In this document: piece by piece, positions 14,159 to 15,630 of the stretch
How positions within the stretch are numbered: the stretch's first letter is position 1
How the letters are laid out: the number at the start of each line of letters is the position of its first letter
Assembly (NCBI GenBank): GCA_036258795.1
Contig: DATACZ010000174.1
Span: 1-15,630, forward strand
Length of the DNA: 15,630 bases
Direction: 5' to 3'
Source: DATACZ01 sp036258795
GTDB lineage: Bacteria; Actinomycetota; CADDZG01; JAHWKV01
Program-made: the position numbers and the translations under genes
The notes under the pieces: generated by a model
Databases searched by the model: none
What the model saw: only the letters and a program-made list of their open reading frames with translations
What the model was told of the DNA's origin: nothing

Positions 14159-15436
14159 CGCCTAAGGCCTCAGGCCTTTTTAGCGGCCGCCCTTGCCCTT
14201 CTGACGGCATGCTCCGCAAATCCTTCAACACGGGATCAGGGTCCCGAATCCAAGCCCCTTGTCCCGCAACTTCAGGAGGTTCTGGATAACCGGATAGCGC
14301 GCCTGCAAGCGGGGGACGTGGAAGGCTACCTCGCACCCTTGAGCCCGGAGGCTCAGGCAGTCGAGCGCCCGCTTGCCGCCGCCGTTAAGACGGTCCCGCT
14401 AACCGGCCTATCCATGAGAGTCGACGGAAGCTCTGTGCCGTCGACCCTGCCACGACTGGTGGGTGTAAGGGCAGATTTCCGTTACCGGTACGAGGGGCTT
14501 CCGGAGGACAACGTGTTCCGGATCCCGCTAGTTTACGACTTCGAGCTCATCTCGGGCGGATGGCGGATAAGAGCGGGCAGACTTGGGGAGAACGCCACCC
14601 TTCCCATTTGGGCCACGGGCCCTGTCCAAACCGAACGGAGCGAGCACTTCCTGGCCGTGCATCGTCCGGGGCTGCCAGACCCGAGCCGCATCCTTCGAAG
14701 AGCTGAGCAGGCCCGCGCCCAGCTAGACGGCAAGATCACATTCCCACTCGAAAGGCAGTACTTGTTGCTTATGGCGAAGGACCGCGCCGAGTACGAGAGC
14801 ATGACGAGCGCCAAGCTCGGCCAGGTGTCGGCCATCGCCCAGGTGGAGACCTCTTACCAGGTCACTCCGGAGAACATTCAGGTCCAGGGCCGTCAGATCA
14901 TCGTCAACGTAGAGCAGGTACGGGGAGACGATTCGGCCCTTGAGACCTTCAGGCACGAGCTCGGCCATCTTGCCGTCGCTCAGTACACGAGGCCGTTCAC
15001 ACCGGCATGGGTCAGCGAGTCGGCCGCCATGTACCTTGCGGGTACTCGCCCAGCCGACATCTGGCGCGCGGGCCTCAACCGCCGTGAGTTCGATCGCATC
15101 AACTTTGCCGACCTCACCAGGGCCTCAAACTTGGGCGAGCACGACTCCACCCGGGAAGCCATCTCTCTCAATTACGCGTATGCCGCTGCTGCGGCCTGGT
15201 TCCTGGTCGAGACTTACGGGGCCAGCAAGTACTGGGAGTTCTACCGCTCATTCGGGGCAGTGCCGGCAAACGCCCTGTATCAGAGCCTTCCGGAACGGGG
15301 GGACCCTAACGTGCGAGACCAGGCAATCGAGGTACTGGCGGTACAGACCACCCAACGTTCTTTGATGACCTTATTTGGCCTCGACCCATCCGAGCTCGAC
15401 AATCGAGTCCGTCAGTGGATGGATGCCTCCTCGTGA
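14159..15436 (+). CDS. lipoprotein zinc metalloprotease, peptidase-MA-like, start codon missing
   Basis: The frame codes for a lipoprotein signal peptide ending in LLTAC (Cys codon 14210-14212). A probable NTF2-like region follows (DNRIARLQAGDVEGYLAPLSP to YDFELISGGWRI). The C-terminal metallopeptidase has HELGH (14954-14968) and a downstream Glu in WVSESAAMYLAG (15017-15019), the zinc-ligand pattern of gluzincins. It should be anchored outside the membrane; its substrate is unknown. No ATG, GTG or TTG lies in frame near the signal peptide. The next upstream in-frame start, at 13949, would overlap lexA by 206 bases. One extra G after 14158 gives MRLRPQAFLAAALALLTAC behind GGAGG, a 426-residue protein. 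Coordinates begin at the codon that would follow that ATG. Confidence 0.75.
   Translation, partial: RLRPQAFLAAALALLTACSANPSTRDQGPESKPLVPQLQEVLDNRIARLQAGDVEGYLAPLSPEAQAVERPLAAAVKTVPLTGLSMRVDGSSVPSTLPRLVGVRADFRYRYEGLPEDNVFRIPLVYDFELISGGWRIRAGRLGENATLPIWATGPVQTERSEHFLAVHRPGLPDPSRILRRAEQARAQLDGKITFPLERQYLLLMAKDRAEYESMTSAKLGQVSAIAQVETSYQVTPENIQVQGRQIIVNVEQVRGDDSALETFRHELGHLAVAQYTRPFTPAWVSESAAMYLAGTRPADIWRAGLNRREFDRINFADLTRASNLGEHDSTREAISLNYAYAAAAAWFLVETYGASKYWEFYRSFGAVPANALYQSLPERGDPNVRDQAIEVLAVQTTQRSLMTLFGLDPSELDNRVRQWMDASS
14164..14181 (+). terminator. probable intrinsic terminator of lexA
   Basis: AAGGCC-TCA-GGCCTT forms a 6-bp stem with a three-base loop. A run of five T (14177-14181) begins in the last two bases of the stem. 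It starts 10 bases after the lexA stop and also lies in the signal-peptide codons of the next gene. The stem is short, so termination may be partial. Confidence 0.5.
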
Positions 15437-15443
15437 CCTGGGT

Positions 15444-15584
15444 CTAGCCCTTCTTCTTATCCTGACCCTTGTTCTTTTGAGCGTTCGATATCTTGGCTGC
15501 GCGCTCTTTGGACATCCCCTTGTCCCGGAGTGCTTCGTAAGTGTCCGGGTTCTTGACGCCAGGGCCGTGTTTTGACTTCGGCAT
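15444..15584 (-). CDS. small basic conserved protein, DUF7218-like
   Basis: This is a 46-residue ORF: MPKSKHGPGVKNPDTYEALR, then DKGMSKERAAKISNAQKNKG and a Lys-rich end. I recognise, from memory, the small KHGPSVK...YEALRDKGMSKEKAARIAN family now called DUF7218; its function is not established. The protein is cytosolic by composition and strongly basic, so nucleic-acid binding is possible but unproven. The start is secure: AGGGAGG lies seven bases before the ATG. It is convergent with the metalloprotease gene, with seven bases between the stops. Its promoter would lie near or beyond the right edge of the window. Confidence 0.85.
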   Translation of the reverse strand: MPKSKHGPGVKNPDTYEALRDKGMSKERAAKISNAQKNKGQDKKKG

Positions 15585-15591
15585 GGCCAAA

Positions 15592-15598
15592 CCTCCCT
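15592..15598 (-). promoter_or_regulatory. strong ribosome binding site of the DUF7218-like gene
   Basis: AGGGAGG on the minus strand, seven bases before the ATG at 15584. It is the best Shine-Dalgarno in the window and supports translation of this very short gene. Confidence 0.8.
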
Positions 15599-15630
15599 AT
15601 ATGACAGACAGTTACCCGTCTTATCGCCAG

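Overview
The window looks like the chromosome of a high-G+C actinobacterium (Actinomycetota), probably not a mycobacterium. The evidence is an adjacent AdnA/AdnB-type pair of helicase-nucleases, LexA boxes of the CGAAC-N4-GTTCG type, a PlsC with the actinobacterial FPEATINRS signature, frequent GTG starts and an apparently leaderless gene. The lineage is inferred from gene content only. I saw no phage, insertion sequence, CRISPR array, tRNA or rRNA.

Left part (1-6034). At the left edge, on the minus strand, ispG runs into the start of ispH with an 8-base overlap; these are the last two enzymes of the MEP isoprenoid pathway. The ispG start lies in a 28-bp tandem duplication. Diverging from it on the plus strand are a single-domain rhodanese with a C-terminal extension, a SAM-dependent methyltransferase and a GT4 glycosyltransferase. 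They converge on a membrane-anchored HtrA-type serine protease (minus), which is divergent from a PlsC-type acyltransferase (plus).

Centre and right part (6031-14154) is an SOS locus. lexA (plus) is divergent from a small membrane-anchored LysM protein (minus), the same layout as lexA/yneA in Bacillus and lexA/Rv2719c in mycobacteria. The intergenic region and the first codons of the LysM gene hold three LexA-box sequences. One fills the 17-bp spacer of a TTGACT/TATCTT promoter whose predicted transcript starts at the LysM start codon. Behind the LysM gene, on the same strand and closely spaced, follow adnA-like, adnB-like and nfo (endonuclease IV). This suggests one damage-inducible transcript of about 7.3 kb that joins a division-checkpoint protein, double-strand-break resection and AP-site repair. 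I regard this arrangement as the most interesting thing in the window.

Right edge. Behind lexA, after a short intrinsic-terminator-like hairpin, comes a lipoprotein zinc metalloprotease (HELGH) with no canonical start codon in its frame. One extra G after position 14158 would restore an ATG with an ideal Shine-Dalgarno and signal peptide. A 46-residue basic protein (DUF7218-like) with a strong ribosome binding site is convergent with it.
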